Positions 11,700-24,700 of a DNA stretch of 64,000 bases are shown one piece after another (position 1 is the stretch's first letter; each line of letters starts with the position of its first letter). Below the pieces are notes generated by a model, which saw only the letters and a list, made by a program, of their open reading frames with translations, did not search any database and was not told the origin of the DNA. A program made the translations under genes and the position numbers. The DNA comes from Turritopsis dohrnii (Eukaryota; Cnidaria; Hydrozoa; Anthoathecata; Oceaniidae), in the NCBI GenBank assembly GCA_027922465.2, contig BQMF02000016.1, positions 744,001-808,000 on the forward strand, written 5' to 3'.

Positions 11700-13350
11700 T
11701 TGGTCCAGCTGTTCCTCTAGCTTAAAGTAAAAATGAAACAGGAAAGCGAAATAAATGTTCTTATATATATTCTGTAAATGGTAATTCTATTAAAATAGAA
11801 ATTATCTGTTATGTCCTTGAAAAAATAAATAAAATACGTTCTGTGTTATTATGATGATGATTGTTATTACTTCCCACTTTGCAAAAATTGAAATATCTGT
11901 TATTTGATTTATTTCATCCCTAGCAAGACGACCAATTTTGATTCTTTTCGGTTTTGTTTCTGTCATTCCATTTGCTGATAATAAATAAGATATAATCACA
12001 TCAAAATATTTTGGCGACCTCACGTCAACTCTTCAGCAATGATATTTTCAAAACATCGAAATTTAAATATTAAAAAATCGTTATATGATTGGAAAGGGCT
12101 AATGAATTAATACTAATTTCTTTAATGCAGTAAATGATGAGTTTAAATGAAAGTGTTAAAACCACTTATGATGGATAGAAAAGGAAAACAAATACGATAG
12201 ACATAAACACATTAATAAAATTACCGCAGAAAGCTTAACACCGAATTGCTTTAAAGAATTTGAAGTTGTAAATGAAAGTTGTAAATTATTTCCAACTTTG
12301 CAGAGTACTTTTTTGTCGCTATCGAATCATTATTCCAGCGCAGATTTATATGACATGACTTCACTCGAACACGAGTACTAACCACTACACGATTGCTGCT
12401 TCATGGTTGATCAACTTAACAGAGAATTATCACATATTGCATGTTTTCCACAAGGATACTTATAACAGGAAATAAATGCGTGACGTGATGTTCACTTAAA
12501 CCAAATGTATGCTTCTTGCAAACTTTGGTCACCAAAATGATTATTCAAAGTAGGCATTGGATATTGAACTAGATTGATGCATCCACATCAATAAGATAAT
12601 GAATTTAAGCATGTTTTAATGCAACACATACTCCTTCCAAATAATTTTTTAAACGAAATTGTGAATCATCAATTCTCGGATGTTACAACTGCTTATTACC
12701 ATACACGACTAGATATGCCAAACATTGCTGACATTGTTTGCTTTCTGTTACTGTGGCATAAAATATAATCGTTTCAATATATTTCTTCTATATGAATAAA
12801 TACAACTGCTCTCATCATTCCTGTTGCTTGATATGTTTCAAACTTTTACAAGCAACCAGTTTTGTAGTATGTCTCTGGGGGTCATTTCTATAAAGCCTGT
12901 TTCACACGAAACAATCGGATATCAATTGGAGATCAGTATTTCATACTATTTATATACACTTGCCGCTCGACATGTGGAACACCAGAAAAGTGGGAACTTT
13001 CATTAAGGGGAGCCACTTTCCCCGGTCTCTATCATACTCCTTAATTTCTTCGGAAAAGTGGAACCCCGAATAGGTAGAACAGTGTTTTTGGCCCCTTGAG
13101 CCAAATAACACCTTCGTAAATGGAACTTTTACTGTTGAATATGTTCATCGATTGTGAATGTGTCAAGGTTGGTTGAAAAGGAACAAACAAGTCACTTAAA
13201 ACAAGCGTCCATTTACAATTTTTCCAAACAGACTAAAAAGCAATAAAGTTTATTCTAAGAGACTATATAAAAAGAAATCTCTTAAATTGAACTGGCTATG
13301 TCTTATTTTAAAACTTCTTCGACATTTTGAAGCCGTACTTTAAGAGCTAA
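11700..13350. other. Intergenic part of block A, no gene seen
   Basis: Open frames at 11802-12023 and 12824-13006 have no recognisable domain. Bases 11900-12060 retain weak similarity to 32610-32740. Bases 12170-12350 are duplicated at 16015-16190. Upstream regulatory sequence of the NIDO copy 2 gene would lie here, but no clear promoter motif stands out. Confidence 0.5.
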
Positions 13351-13354
13351 TTAA

Positions 13355-13636
13355 GAACTGTGCAGTGATGGTGTACTGGTTAGTACCTTTGAGTGCGATC
13401 ACTGCGTCCCGTGTTCGATTGCAGTTATGTCGTATCTCAATACCTTACACGGATGCATTTTAAAAGCAGCACATCAGCCCATTTGGAGCCATCGCCTAAC
13501 TGCACACTGGCCTTTGGGCACTTAGAGCAATATTATAAGTATCTCTGGTGGCAAGTTTAATACTATTTGCAAGTCGACGGGCAGAAGAGCCAACCATGAC
13601 GGATTGGTACTTACTTATTTACTTATTTATTTACTA
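13355..13636 (+). mobile_element. tRNA-derived SINE, copy 1
   Basis: An A-box-like TGGTGTACTGG (13368-13378) is followed 34 bases later by a B-box-like GTTCGATTGC (13413-13422), the internal RNA polymerase III promoter layout of a tRNA. A body shared with the copy at 21234 ('tgtcgtatctcaatac', 'tgcaagtcgacgggcagaag') follows, ending in a CTTA/TTTA-rich tail. It is not a functional tRNA because no folded anticodon arm or acceptor is preserved. Confidence 0.8.
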
Positions 13637-13662
13637 ATTTTTTTAAAAAAAAATTCGGTTAA

Positions 13663-15715
13663 GGTGGATTCCCCCTGACTAAACAGGCTATTTCAGTGAA
13701 AAAATCAAAAAAACCTTTTTTTTCAAACCAGCCTCAACACATATCTATCTTATGCAGAATTTATCGTAGAATCAGAATATCGCATTGATTTGGACTGTAG
13801 TTCAGGTCATTTTAAGGAAAATTCATTTTTCTGAGGCATGGTAGATCAAAACTGACAAAAAAAAAAATTTTTTTTTGTCATTAGCTGCTTATGCTCCCTA
13901 GGAAAAAGTAGATCACCAAGTGGTTCTGTACGCCCAAACGCCCATATTTACGCCACTGATGTCTCCTTTGATTGGAGAATTAATTTCGTGATATCTCACA
14001 CGTGAATGTTTTCAAAAATTGCTCTTTGGAAGCTCACCAGTCAGACCAAGCTGTATCTTGTAACTGAAGAAATCTGACTGGAAATTATTGAATAATCTTT
14101 GAAACATGGCAAAAAAAAACTCCAATAAACGTGAAAGAGATCCAGGTAACGCAGGTCGTTGTTCCAAAGCAAGAAGCAAGGCTCGTTATGCACCCAAGAA
14201 ACGAGAATACAACTTCAAAAAGTACAAAAAAACGGTTGCAGCTGCTGACAACAATACTGTGGTGGACTCAGTCACTGCTGAAACATCAACCAATACAAAA
14301 AACAATCCAGTACAAACTGCATCCAGCTCAAAGTTAGGTGATAAAGTTATACCTGAAAGTTCTACCACAACATCAACGTTTTCTCAACAAGTTCACGGAT
14401 ATCGTTTTATCGACATGTCAATATTAGCGTCAGTCTTCAACGCTCTCAGTTGCCTTGAATGTCACGGTGTACGATGCCTCAGTCTCATTGACTCACAAGA
14501 GAAAAAGAAGGGACTAGCAAGTTATCTTGAACTCCAATGTTCTGTGTGCTTACACAAACATTCTTTTTACACATCAAAGCAATGTCAATATCCAAACGAA
14601 GGTCAAGGAGGAGCGAAGTTTTTTTATGTAAACGCCAGGGCGATCTACGCATCACGTCAAAATGGAAATGGTCATGAACATTTGAAAAGGTTTTGCACCT
14701 ACATGAACATGCCTTCTCCAATGCTGAAAGGTAGTTTTAGTAAAATGTCTAATAAGTTAAAATTTGCTGCAAAACACGTTGCCGAAGCTAGTATGTCTTC
14801 CGCTGCTGACCGACTGCGTGGTGCTGCTGAAACAGCTGATGTTGGTGTTTCAGTAGATGGTACTTGGCAAAGGAAGGGATTTACTTCAATGAATGGGATA
14901 GTAACAGCAATTTCAGTTGAGAATAGAAATGCCTTTAGCATTTTTAAGCAAATGAACATGGAACCCGGTACATATACAGTGAAAGGACTGAATCTTCAGA
15001 ACGTTATCCGCAAGCGCCGCTCTGCATACCGCATGTCGTCACCGCAAAAAAAACGAAGGAAAATAATTAGACATTTAAGAAAAACTAAACAGGACAAGAC
15101 CATTCAGAAGGAAGGAGTAACTTATGAGTATGGAGGTTGTTAAATCCATCTGAAGACTGATATTTTTATATTTTATCTTAATTTTTATATACCAAATTTT
15201 TAACTTTTTTCAGTATTTTACGCTTTTACTCTACACGGGTCGGCTTATATTTTTTGAACCACTTAACCGATCAAGCTCATTTTTTGAGGAAGTGTTCATG
15301 AGGTAGCAAATGATGTTTTGGTAGGAAAATTTAGTTTAAATTCATGCTCTAAACACCTGAATGGCTAGTTGATTTTGATATTATTTTCTATTTTTTCGAC
15401 AACCAAAAAATTTTAGCGGTGAGACTTAAGAAGTATAATTTTTCAATAATGTTTTACAGCCAAAACAAAGGTCTATAATATAGCTAATGTTTCCTGAAAG
15501 TTTTGTTGGAAAATCTTTTATATTTCTCAAGATATTAACCGACCCGTATTTCATCATATTTTACCCTTTTTGGGCCACAGCTCCGGCCCCCATTATGGAT
15601 TTTTGCAAACTTTTGTTTTTTTCACCTATTTTTCAGTAGTTTATCACAAAAAAATCATTATAAGACATTTAAAGTAATTTTTTCATCTTTTTGGTCTGGT
15701 CAGGGGGAATCCACC
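13663..15715 (+). mobile_element. Kolobok-type transposon, internally deleted
   Basis: Perfect short terminal inverted repeats GGTGGATTCCCCCTGAC (13663) and GTCAGGGGGAATCCACC (to 15715) are flanked on both sides by TTAA (13659-13662 and 15716-15719). TTAA target duplication is typical of Kolobok and piggyBac elements, and the encoded protein fits Kolobok, not piggyBac. The 2.05 kb copy carries one long open frame (14106-15143) that lacks the middle of the transposase, so this is a non-autonomous derivative with fresh-looking ends. Confidence 0.85.
14106..15143 (+). CDS. Kolobok/Mutator-like transposase, core deleted
   Basis: An intact 345-codon frame. Residues 1-60 are basic and Lys/Arg-rich, as in a nuclear localisation region. 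Residues about 97-190 contain the conserved N-terminal part (HGYRFIDMSILASVFNALSC, Cys pairs C-x2-C near 116 and 145, then FFYVNARAIYASRQNGNGHE). Residues about 240-265 hold VGVSVDGTWQRKGFTS, where the Asp is the expected first catalytic acid. The sequence then jumps to the C-terminal signature (EPGTYTVKG, KKRRKIIRHLRKTKQ, EGVTYEYGG). Family members are usually several hundred residues longer, so the other catalytic acids are missing and the product cannot be an active transposase. It may be a simple deletion product or could act as a DNA-binding competitor; the frame remaining open is notable. The ATG at 14106 is preceded by 'gaaac'. Confidence 0.75.
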   Translation: MAKKNSNKRERDPGNAGRCSKARSKARYAPKKREYNFKKYKKTVAAADNNTVVDSVTAETSTNTKNNPVQTASSSKLGDKVIPESSTTTSTFSQQVHGYRFIDMSILASVFNALSCLECHGVRCLSLIDSQEKKKGLASYLELQCSVCLHKHSFYTSKQCQYPNEGQGGAKFFYVNARAIYASRQNGNGHEHLKRFCTYMNMPSPMLKGSFSKMSNKLKFAAKHVAEASMSSAADRLRGAAETADVGVSVDGTWQRKGFTSMNGIVTAISVENRNAFSIFKQMNMEPGTYTVKGLNLQNVIRKRRSAYRMSSPQKKRRKIIRHLRKTKQDKTIQKEGVTYEYGGC

Positions 15716-15829
15716 TTAAGTGGAATTTTCGCTAAATGGGCGATTTTTTTCTGTCCACTGCAACTGAAACTATATATACCAAAAATAGTAATACCATATA
15801 TAAATAGGATACACCTAAGATAAGACATT

Positions 15830-15997
15830 TTCGTTATTTTTTCAAAAACCACTTTTTTATTTTTCACAAAAATATACTAGCCGAAAGAGCTTGAAAATGG
15901 CTTTCCATCGATGTAAAGATTATTTTGAAATTCGGTATATTCATTTAAAAAAACAACTTTGAAATTTCCATTTCCAACATTATGAAACACACTGTAT
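15830..15997. mobile_element. Half copy of a 'cagtgtg' MITE
   Basis: The sequence matches the right half of the element at 35729-36344 ('ctttccatcgatgtaaa', 'tttccaacattatgaaacac') and ends in 'acactg' before TA. The left half is missing. Confidence 0.65.
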
Positions 15998-16659
15998 AAA
16001 GATTTACGATGAGTAGAGAAAAGGACAGTAATTGCAATAGATTTAAGCACATTAATGAAATTAGCCCAGGAATTTCAACAAAAGATTCTTCTTACTAATT
16101 TGAAATTGTAAATGAAAGATGGAAATGATCTCCGATTTTGTGTTAACAAAATTTTTTTCGGCGCCATCGAATAATCATTCCAGAGCAGTTTGGTCTCCTA
16201 TCTTTTCTTTTTGATTTCATTCATTGGAGATCTATCACATCCATATATATGGGCTGAATAGTAGATAGGTTTACCAGTTAAAAGAATGCAGATTTATATT
16301 CAATAAGTTCTTTCGAGCGTTTTGAATATGTGTACGCATACAGCAAGGACATCTTTCCCACAAATACTTAATTTTTTTCTATTTTTCTATTTTCTTCTGT
16401 GTCCCACATTTTTCAAAAAAGTCTGCTATAATGAGTTTGTTCTATCCAGTGGTTACAGACAACGTGAGAAGGAGATGAAAAAGGGAAAGAGCAACAACAG
16501 GAATCAAATGCAGTTTTACAACAACAACTTCCATTTTTTTATGCATCCTTTCGCATTTTTAACATCTGCACACTCTTTTGACACTCGCATTCCAGCAATG
16601 ACAGTGTATAAATATATATAAAAAAAATAAAGGAAGCTCTGACCATTTATTATATCACT

Positions 16660-16940
16660 AGCCGCCAAGGCGGCGTCGCTCGCCGCCCATGTTCAGCATG
16701 CGTTGACTTCAGGAAAAATAAAATTAAGGAATTGGCAACCGAAAGTGTATCTATGTTGTAGAGCTCGAAAAACTGATCAAAAAAAATGTATGGGATCGTT
16801 CCGCTACGAGCAACCGTTACAGAGATATCATTCTTCAAAGATTTTTATGACGTCACAGACCCCTCCCAAAAAAATTAGACCCAAATTTTTCGTCACCCCA
16901 TCGCCTGTATCGCGGACCCCAGATAACGTCAGTTAGCCCT
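16660..16940 (-). repeat. Inverted copy of the 5.6-6.3 kb repeat unit
   Basis: In reverse complement this stretch matches the units at 5640-5930 and 5990-6290, including 'gagctctataaca'-like, 'cgatcc', 'atgacgtcat'-like and 'gataacgtcag'-like blocks in the same order. It begins after a GC-rich 'gccgccaaggcggcg' segment. Confidence 0.65.
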
Positions 16941-16999
16941 AGAGGCAGATTCGAAATCAAATATCAAATATCAGTTTAAACAATGGTTCCAAAAAATCC

Positions 17000-18400
17000 C
17001 AAATTTCATGATGTGTTATTTATTTTTTTAAAATAATCGTTGATCAGTACAACAATGCACTCAAAACGTAAAGAGAAAAAAACTTTTTATTAGCTTTTGT
17101 TTTAAAAAAGTTACGTGCTCTAACATGGATGCTATCAAACAGGGGGAAAATGGTTTCTCTTCTTAAAAAGTTCACACGGGAGGAGAGAAAAAAGGCACGT
17201 GCTAAATGAATAAAGAGAATAAAAAAACGTTCGATCAGAAGCGCTTTATAAAAAGAAATTAAATTATTAAAAGAAAAGCAAAAAACATTTTGTTTCATGA
17301 TACTGTTTTTTTACCTATCGGTTTTTAAACATTTTGATTGCTCAAAAAAAAAGTTCACCCGTCTCAGACAGTCAGGTAAGAGTTAGTGGCAAACCAAACA
17401 TATGCTGCCATGTTCTGCCACTGCTGCTTTTTGTCCAAAATGTTTAATCAGTTAGTTTCTTTGTATTTAGTTGATGTACTGTTTTCAAAGCCAAGTCAAC
17501 GTGGAATATAAAACTAACAATAATGATAAAAACAAAACGTTATTCCTATTAGTTCATCAGCCAAAAAAAGTCACATTCGATTAGGGTTGCAATGTATTTG
17601 CTTCGAACTCCCGTCGCACACAAAAAAAGAAATAATTTCGCTCACAACTTAATCTACCATTTTGCGTGACTTACAAACAAACGAACAAACAAACAAACAA
17701 ACAAACAGACGGAGAATCGGCTATTAATATGTAGATTAGAAATTGGTTTGGTCAATAAAAGTTATTAACATTAGCAGTAATAAATTAAATTAAAGATAAT
17801 GAATGGTTTATTTGATTGAAAATGAAAAGAAAGGTAAATAAATCACATAGCGAGCAGTTTATTAAGGAAGGGAAATGTAAAGCCGATCATCCAGACACAG
17901 AGAATTGACAATACTAAAGTGGCAATATTAGGAGCGGATTTAGATTTAAATGCAAATTAGTCTCGAAAGTAACAAAATCATTGTTTCAATGAAGGAAGGA
18001 CAATTTTTTTTTAGGCCTTGGCAATTTGTTCTGCATTATACATACATGCATGCCACTTTGTTTTCATTTCCTTTAATCACGAAATGGTTGCAAAAGATTG
18101 GGTGGTTCAGAATTGGTGGCTTGAAAAAGATTTTCTGCTGTCCAAATTACTTGACAAACATTATTTTCTTTGGTACCTGCTCCAATAAAGATATAATAAT
18201 GCAATGTTCGAACAAATGCTTTATATTTCTCAAATCACATGTCAAATAAAAATTTAGATTTATGAGTGATGAAAATTAATAAGTATTAATCAGGGAGTAA
18301 GTTAGTAGAGATTGAATATAAGTAGCAAACTCTAAAATTAGTCAACCGATAAAGAATTTCAATAATTCTATACACTCTATCAATTTTCTTCAAATTTCTT
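17000..18400. other. Non-coding, no gene recognised
   Basis: A CAAA microsatellite lies at 17676-17708 ('acaaacgaacaaacaaacaa'). The open frames at 17044-17298 and 17950-18249 show no domain or splice partners. Bases 17790-17850 match 33540-33595 of the duplicated block. Confidence 0.5.
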
Positions 18401-18405
18401 GTCCA

Positions 18406-18411
18406 TTTATT
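18406..18411 (-). promoter_or_regulatory. Candidate polyadenylation signal of the NIDO gene
   Basis: AATAAA on the minus strand, 167 bases downstream of the stop codon of the membrane exon (18578). The position fits; no transcript evidence is available. Confidence 0.4.
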
Positions 18412-18577
18412 CCACTTCCAAATCAGGTTCCCGATTCTCAATATATCGAAATAAGTACATGAAATAATAAAAATTATATTCTTTTTCCTTCATTGGTCGG
18501 ACAAGTTTGAAAACATATCTTCATTTACAGATGCATTCACACGTTTAAATGGAAAGCCTTCTACAAATGGTTTCGAT

Positions 18578-18732
18578 TTACGAAACTGTTTGCTTTTTGT
18601 CTCTGACTTTTTCCTGGTTTGTCTGTTCCGTCATGTTTTTTTTTATCATGAAAACAGCAAAGACCACGATGGAAACCAGTAGCATTAATCCTGCCACAAC
18701 TTTTTCTGCAATTACACCAATAGAATGCCAAT
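18578..18732 (-). CDS. NIDO gene exon 6, transmembrane helix and tail
   Basis: After a 'ttgttattttag' acceptor the exon reads DWHSIGVIAEKV, a 19-residue hydrophobic helix, then KKNMTEQTNQEKVRDKKQTV and a TAA stop. The positively charged side follows the helix, fitting an N-outside, C-inside topology. Confidence 0.7.
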
Positions 18733-21700
18733 CTAAAATAACAATACCGTTGATATTTTTTAGCAATGTTACGCACCATGATATATTCACAATCTCACTT
18801 GAAATCCACATATTTCAGCTAGCCTGACGTAGTAGCAGTAGTTTAAAAAGCATGTAGCAAATTTTCTTACTTTTTCTACGCTTACCGTTGAATCGGTTGT
18901 CTTTGAAACTTAACACATCAAAAGAAGTGGAATTCAAGGAACAATAATAATTGAATACTTCATTATAAATGCTAATGAAAACCAATCACATCGCATACCA
19001 AGTCCCAAGATTTACGAGCAATACAATTCCAGTTCCCTTGGTTTTATTTTTTTCACGTTTGCAAGAAGAGCATACACAGGGAGGGACTCATGTAGATTTG
19101 AAGGCAACTAAAAGATTAGTGACTTTTTTGTTTCCTTCTTACAACTTCTGTTATCTTCAAATTTTACGGTGGCCCATATGTGCCATGGTAATTTCAAAAT
19201 TAAGTTATAACTCCAGGTTAGAATACTAACTCTAATTCGAGTTTAGAATTTCCAACTCCAGGTTCGAATTTCTAACTTGAGGTTAGAATACTAACTGAGG
19301 TTAGAACTTCTAACTCTAGGTTAGAATAATAAGTCAAGGTTTAGAAGTTCTAACCTAGAGTTATAACTTAATTTTAAAATTACCATGGAACATGTGAGCC
19401 ACCGCAAATTTTACACTGGACATATAAATGAAAGATAACGGAATAATGAAATAAGAAATCGAATTTTTTGATTGGTATCGTTGTTACATCATAGTTAATC
19501 AGATCTTAAAAATCAATAATGGGCTTACATTCTCAAAGAAAGATTATTGGGTCAATTATAGATGAACATATTGTAATAATTTCACTTATTACGAAATAGC
19601 CATAAAAATGATGATTTGTCATATGTTATAAACCACTCCAGTGCATGTTTATTTTCTAGAAACACGCTTGTTATAATCCGATATCCCACTCTTATTCCAT
19701 CCTAAGATATTTTTTCCAAATTTACTTCATATTAACGCCAATGTCTTTCAAGGAAGAGAGATAAAAATGAAAAACTCACCCGAAAGATTAGTTTGTATAA
19801 TTGAGATGTTCTTCTGCGTTGTTGGAGAGGAAGAAGTAGTCATTTTAAATTGAAAGTCTTCATCTAAATTTGTCAAGATAAAGTGTTGAAAATAAATATA
19901 AAGTTTAAATGAACGGAAAATGAAGCATCACATAGAAAAGATACATATGAAAGAGTGTACATTCAATGAAATCTTTCATAGTACCGCCTTTAAGGAACAA
20001 TTTCTTAAAACCATCAAGAAGTGCAATTTGGCATAGTGTCTGCTAAAAGCTTTAGTTTGATATGGCCATATTGTAAACATGCTTTCAAAATCAACACGAA
20101 ATTAATCTAGTATATGCAATGTAGCAACTTCGTAAAACCTCTGGTAAAGACTCAAAAAGCAATTGTATGCAGATGTATTGTATTTCACCATTAATCTAAA
20201 GCTGAATATAAGAAGGGATGTAAAACAATTCAAATGTGTTCTTATTACATCTATTTACTTTTTTCTAAGATCAAATAAAGTGTTGAAAAATTAAGACTTT
20301 CAAGGTCTTTTACTATTTATTTGAAGTCATGAAGAAGCGTTATATTGAGGTTTTATAATAAGTATTTTACACATCGCTAAACCGACGCTTTCAACACATC
20401 TTTCAAATATTTGGTTTTTCATTGGCTGCTTAAAGCGCTGATTAATTCCATGACTCCCTTTTGCGAAATTGTTTTCCTTCGTGAAGATTTGATGCGCTGG
20501 TTACGGGTAGAAGACCAGACCTGACAATAGTTTCATCTCTTTTACTAATAATGAACATTGTGGAAAATTGAACCATAGTTAAAAACCGAACAGTTCTTCA
20601 AAAATTTATCCTCTCGTTCTTAGATCAGTTTGAAGGAAGTAATCTTGAGAAATTCCATTCGACGTCTGATTTGTAAAGAAATTAACATAGGATAGAGAAA
20701 GCCAGCCAATGCCATCAAAAAAATTGATGTATCCTTTATCATAACAAATGCTTGACAGTGATATGAAAAGAAAATCGACCAATCGTAAGTACAAATGCAC
20801 CTGAAGAAAAACCGTCACGTCACTTATTTAATATTCAAGGATTCATTAAGATATAAGCTATCTATATTGTGCATGACACGAAACACGTAAAACTCAAGAA
20901 AACACGTCAATGTCAGCACTGTATCTCGGAAAACTGCCATCATGACTCAGAATATTTTCGCAATTTCTTGACACAGAACATCTTTTAACACTCCTCTTTT
21001 CTGTGTGTGAATAAAGCAGCAAAACTGTCAATACGCTACTTAAAGATGATTTCATTAGTAATGAATAAGTTCAACATAACGTTTTCTTTGACTTCTCCGA
21101 AAAGAATTGTTCAAAAACAAGATTGGGCAGTAGTCTTTACAATTGATAATGCTATTATTGTGTATATATTCTATTTTTATAAAAGAATTTTAAAAGCATG
21201 TATTTTTTTCAAATTCTAAAAACACTGTTACCTTGCAGCGATGGTGTAGTGGTTAGTACCTTTGAGTGCGACTGCTGCGACCCTTGTTCGAGTCCAGTCA
21301 TGTCGTATCTCAATACACCACTCCGATGCCCTTTACAAGCGGCGTATCACCCCATTAGGAGCCAACAGTTGCAAGTCGGCGGGCGGAAGAACCAACCATT
21401 ACGGATGGAAGCCCAAGGACTAAAAAATCCCGTTACTTACTTACTTACTTGCAAATGAAAGTATCCTGTCGGTTTAATGGCAACACAATCAGCACACTTA
21501 ATGCTTCTCGCTTTGGATGAACGTAATGTTCAAATAATCGATTAAAGTGATCAGCTATTATTATCATTCAGATTCATATTGATGACTTACACTCTTTTTT
21601 TTATAAGAACCATGAAATTTGAGTTGAGGCTCAACTGTTCTTATTTTTTTCCACTTTCAGCCTCAAATTATTTTTACTTTGTTCTTAGTTTTGGGCTATT

Positions 21701-24700
21701 TTTACACAGAAATCTAGTTTCAAAAAGCTTCGCAGTTTCATTATCATATATCATATACTTATGTTTACTTTTTGAACCTAGTTTTTATTCTTTCAATTTT
21801 AAACTGTAAAACTAGAATATCTTCTGTTACATTTTTCAACAAGAAAAGGAGAAAAAAGAAAAAAAAACATTTCAGAAAAATTTTGAGCCTCAGAGCTGTT
21901 CTAAAATTGTTCTTACTTTTTGGCCATTTTGAGCCTCATTGTTCTTATAAAATTGTTCTTATAAAAAAAAGAAGAGTGTATTAACTACTTTCCTTTTATT
22001 AGCCGGAATTTTTGTTTGAAGCGTAGGGAAAAATGTACCCTAATACTGAAAATAAAGTTAAATTTCTTAATAGAAATCCATGATGGAATAGACGCAGAAA
22101 GACAGGCGTTCTCCATTTGTTTTCAAAAGCTTTATTTTTTTTAACTTCTGTTCCAACCAAGCGTGTACGTAGTATCAAGAATTGTGGACATTCACCAGCT
22201 TACCCAGTCGTATTTCCAAAAAAGATATTCAAAATGATCACAAAAATAAAACCCTTGGCGCTATAGACGATTTACAAATAACTGAAACGTTTTTAAGTAA
22301 AGTTTCAATGACATGAAAAAGAATCATTAATTCTCGAAATTTTCTAGGCCGGCACAACTAAATTATAGTAACTCATAGTCTCATATGATTTAAAACTGGA
22401 GATTAAAGCAAGTTAGACTAAGAAATTACCTGTTTCAAGGCAACTGTCAGTCAACTTGAGGACATGTCAGCCGGTTATTGCAATGTTGGATGTTTTCATT
22501 AACGTTCTTTTACTCTGTTCGGTACCATATGATGTCCAGTTTCAAAGCATTGGTTTGTATCCAACTATTGCTCGAATAGAGTCAATCTCTTTATAATTCA
22601 AAATTGCAAATGTCACATCACCATCCGTAACCAAAACAACCTGGAATGTGTTCCTCATAGGATTAGCTCCGTCGCCCCAGTAACTGTCGTATGTCGCATA
22701 AAACATGTATTTCAAGTCATAAATCTTGCCAGTGAACAGGTAGATGTCGTTCTTCAAAGGGATTAAATCCTGAGAGTTAAGGATTGACCGTAGTGTACAA
22801 TGTTAAAGGCACTTTCCCGTTCACACAAAGCTGACAATATAGATACAGAAATTTTATCAATCTGTAGAATTTCCATTGCTTCTGTTGCTAGGAAACCATT
22901 CAAGTGTATCTAAAAAAGGAACGTCATTTTGAGTAATACATTTACCTGACTGATGATAGTGAATCAAAGTTTTTAGTTCTCTAGGAATTAAGGCTAAATC
23001 TTACGTAAAGTCGTTTTATCTTTCTTTGTGGGAAAAGCAACATATAGTTCAAATCAACTGTCGTTGTTTCGAAAGCTTTTCTATACTTGAATGTGAATTC
23101 GTACATTGCTAAAACAGAGAAATAGGAAAGATTTGTCAAAATGTGTGGTAGGGATTAATATTAGGTTCTCAAGTTGCTGTAGTGCATTGCTACAGATGCA
23201 TAAAATGCGAAGGACATGGAACGTTTTAAAAATTTATTGAAACAAATCTTGCTTCTCATTATTGAAATTTTGATATACATTAAGCTTTTTCTTTCGATCA
23301 ACTTTCATTTCTTTTTATAGGAAGTTTTTGGTCAGCGGCAAGGTAGCTAACTTCGTCAGTCCGTCCGTGTGTAATATCGCAATGCTTAAGGCCCTTGTTA
23401 TAAGCCCGTTATTGAGAACTTTCAATTTTTCTGTTCAAAAAAAGATAGTTCAAAGCACAAAAAAGGGGTTCACTTTACTCAGGTGAGTAAATAAATTAAA
23501 TATTTCAATGCGTCCTCTCACCACCAATCAACGTACTGCATTCTGGGAGCGAAACAATTCGAAAACTTTATGACGACAGGACTAAAGGTTAGTAGAGTAA
23601 AGTTTACAGATGCGATAATATAAGCACAATATAAATTACATTGGATCACATCAAGACGTTTACATCTATGATTCCAATTAGACAGGAGAAAAATATATCC
23701 TGGAGGAAGTGAAAGTCAGGCAAGTTCCATAAATTGTTTGTTTGTCCATGTCGTGTTTTCTTTAGATTAAAGAAGATTAGGTGCTTCTTGCTGAATTATT
23801 CTGAATTATTCTACCTTAATTCTATTCTTCCAGGACTTCCGTTATGCATTTCTATACGGAAATGTTGATGAACAAAAAGTTCCTGCGAAAGGATTTGTGA
23901 AGTGCGGTACCACTAGTCCAGGTGATATAGATGCTTTCGTGTATCAGAATGGACATAATCCTCATGAACGGAATTTACCAATATAAATTCAAACAAATTG
24001 ACAGCAGAAGATAAGTTCCTTTTTTTGACTTGCGGGAGCTCATTTCAGAGATAGTATCATTATCTTTATCAGTTACATACTGTGAAAAATTTCATAGAAT
24101 TAGCAGAAATATTTTGTATATATATGTAGCTACTTGCGGATGCCGCTATGCCTAAATACTTAAAATTTACTATGTATATAAAAAGAAGTTAATTGGAAAA
24201 ACTCATTCAGGCAGTGCAGTGATGGTGAACCATGAATCATCCTACCTTATTCATACAAATTTTGGGGAGCATTTAATTTCGTGTTGGACCAAAATGATTT
24301 TGCGATCAACTTTCATTAATTTGGTGTCCATTTTAATTTGGCAATGGCAATTTGTATTTTAATTTGGCGTGCATTTTATTTGACGATGGGGATTTTTTGC
24401 TATCGAAACGTCCATACCTGCTGAGACGAAAACATAAGAACAAGCCTGTAATCATTGAACAGCATCGGGGTATAAGAAACTTTTTTTCCGCCAATCCCAT
24501 ACCACATAGATACTTTCAAAAAACAACAGCATAAAAATATTCTAGTTATTGATTAGTCGTAACAATATTACAATATCTTGTCTTGTCTAAAAAGATGACT
24601 ACAATTAGGTTTTTTCCTTTTTTCTTTTGAGGTTGAACTTTTTCGATATATTTTGGCGATGGTAAAAATTTTGGCAGACATTTAATTTGGTGATGGCGAT

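Larger units (their letters stand above)
10560..19500. repeat. Segmental duplication, block A
   Basis: This block is collinear in direct orientation, with gaps, with 29515-33935. Matching pairs include 10560-10750 with 29515-29700, 11160-11310 with 32130-32340, 11590-11680 with 32450-32530, 16270-16450 with 33040-33190, 17800-17850 with 33545-33595, 18935-19060 with 33605-33715, and 19440-19490 with 33880-33930. Block A has gained a SINE, a Kolobok derivative, MITE pieces and the palindromic element at 19168. An internal duplication (12170-12350 with 16015-16190) is also visible. Confidence 0.8.

Noticed and set aside
20606..20818. An additional exon of the NIDO gene
   Set aside because: Exons 4 and 5 already join in phase, and this frame has no acceptor/donor pair that would keep phase and no similarity to the family.
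21234..21300. A tRNA gene
   Set aside because: A and B boxes are present but the cloverleaf cannot be closed, and the unit continues into a shared SINE body with a CTTA tail. It is a tRNA-derived SINE.
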